A model generated the notes under the pieces. It searched no databases. It had not been told where the DNA came from and saw nothing but the letters and a program-made list of their open reading frames with translations. DNA of 64,000 nucleotides from Pontibacter ramchanderi (lineage in GTDB: Bacteria; Bacteroidota; Bacteroidia; Cytophagales; Hymenobacteraceae): assembly GCF_002846395.1 (NCBI RefSeq), contig NZ_PJMU01000002.1, forward strand, positions 806,001 through 870,000. Reading direction: 5' to 3'. The position numbers were made by a program, and so were the translations under genes. This document shows positions 63,732 through 64,000 of the stretch, piece after piece (the first letter of the stretch is position 1; each line of letters opens with the position of its first letter).

Positions 63732-63999
63732 CTAAGGAGCGTTTGGCAGTATGGTAACCGGCAGAAGACCGGCAAGCAGTCCCACAACCAGCGCGCATGG
63801 CCTGGGGGCCGCCTGGTTTACCAGGGCCGGCGGGGCCAGCATGAACAGCGAAAAAGAACTTTTGAAAGCCTTTAGCGGACTCAGCACGACACCTGATGTG
63901 GGAGCAGCATCGGAAAAGACGTGTGCGTAATGTTCCTCCAGCAAAGGATCGGTCTGCTCGTCTGCAGTCGATGAAAGGTGCGAAGCTATACCTGTGGCA
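63732..63999 (-). CDS. Partial open frame running off the right edge
   Basis: A minus-strand frame remains open from the window edge to a TAG at 63732. The end contains a hydrophobic segment (ALVVGLLAGLLPVTILP) and no clear family. It may be the C-terminus of a membrane protein or simply chance; nothing in the 135 bp between it and the MscS start decides. Confidence 0.25.
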   Translation of the reverse strand, partial: ATGIASHLSSTADEQTDPLLEEHYAHVFSDAAPTSGVVLSPLKAFKSSFSLFMLAPPALVNQAAPRPCALVVGLLAGLLPVTILPNAP

Positions 64000-64000
64000 G

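Noticed and set aside
63633..63875. 80-codon plus-strand frame near the right edge
   Set aside because: Arg/Gln/Gly-rich antisense-like composition with no supporting signals.

Overview
The window looks like a chromosomal segment of a Bacteroidota bacterium of the order Cytophagales, most probably Pontibacter or a close relative in the Hymenobacteraceae. I infer this from gene content: a SusC-type TonB receptor with an STN domain and two DUF4249 lipoproteins, a DUF2795 protein, DUF4142 lipoproteins, a class I homogentisate dioxygenase and a DUF5916 outer-membrane protein. Perfect TAnnTTTG promoter -7 boxes and mostly absent Shine-Dalgarno sites agree. Base composition is moderately GC-rich (my estimate, about 55%). 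I see no rRNA, tRNA, CRISPR array, prophage or complete insertion sequence.

Layout. 0-7.7 kb: a lipoprotein, DUF5916 protein, a GroES-like protein, a lipoprotein, homogentisate dioxygenase and a CtpA-type protease. 7.7-8.7 kb: a 1 kb gene-free stretch rich in repeats. 8.7-16.3 kb: ruvX-def, a Calx-beta-like lipoprotein, lepB, a patatin/DUF1810 pair, a zinc phospholipase C-like protein and a serine hydrolase. 16.3-17.25 kb: an AT-rich stretch with two tandem paralogous microproteins (32 and 33 aa), each with its own terminator. 17.25-26.8 kb: ettA, a DUF349 protein, a DUF2795 protein, an orphan ABC ATPase, ispD, a Vat-like acetyltransferase, queA, a MacB-type permease and a LOG-family protein. 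26.9-33.9 kb: a four-gene TonB/DUF4249 operon. 34-38 kb: paired DUF202 proteins and uvrA. 38-42.6 kb: paired DUF4142 lipoproteins, secreted proteins, a PaaG-like isomerase and a PAP2-like membrane protein. 42.8-46 kb: rpoN and asnS. 46-52.7 kb: two pairs of unknown secreted or barrel paralogues and a DUF4168 protein. 52.8-64 kb: kynurenine monooxygenase, then a membrane and osmotic-stress block with two CPA2 antiporters, two MscS-type channels, an AlkB-like enzyme, an amino-acid:cation symporter and a SRPBCC protein.

How the genes relate. Most are short transcription units closed by strong hairpin terminators, many of them bidirectional between convergent genes. Clear operons are ruvX-def (ATGA overlap), patatin-DUF1810, TonB receptor-DUF4249-DUF4249-MG2/plug protein, and CPA2 antiporter-alkB. 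Tandem paralogue pairs recur: the microproteins, DUF4249, DUF202, DUF4142, the 46-49 kb pair and the 50-52.7 kb pair.

Two signals stand out beyond the gene list. First, the word AGGTATA/TATACCT (usually within CAGGTATAGC/GCTATACCTG) is enormously over-represented on both strands, in genes and between them. I counted about 26 copies by eye in the first 10 kb, where roughly one would be expected. Second, the 16.4-16.9 kb stretch carries the pair of single-helix microproteins, which are below normal gene-calling size. Neither is explained by the ordinary annotation.
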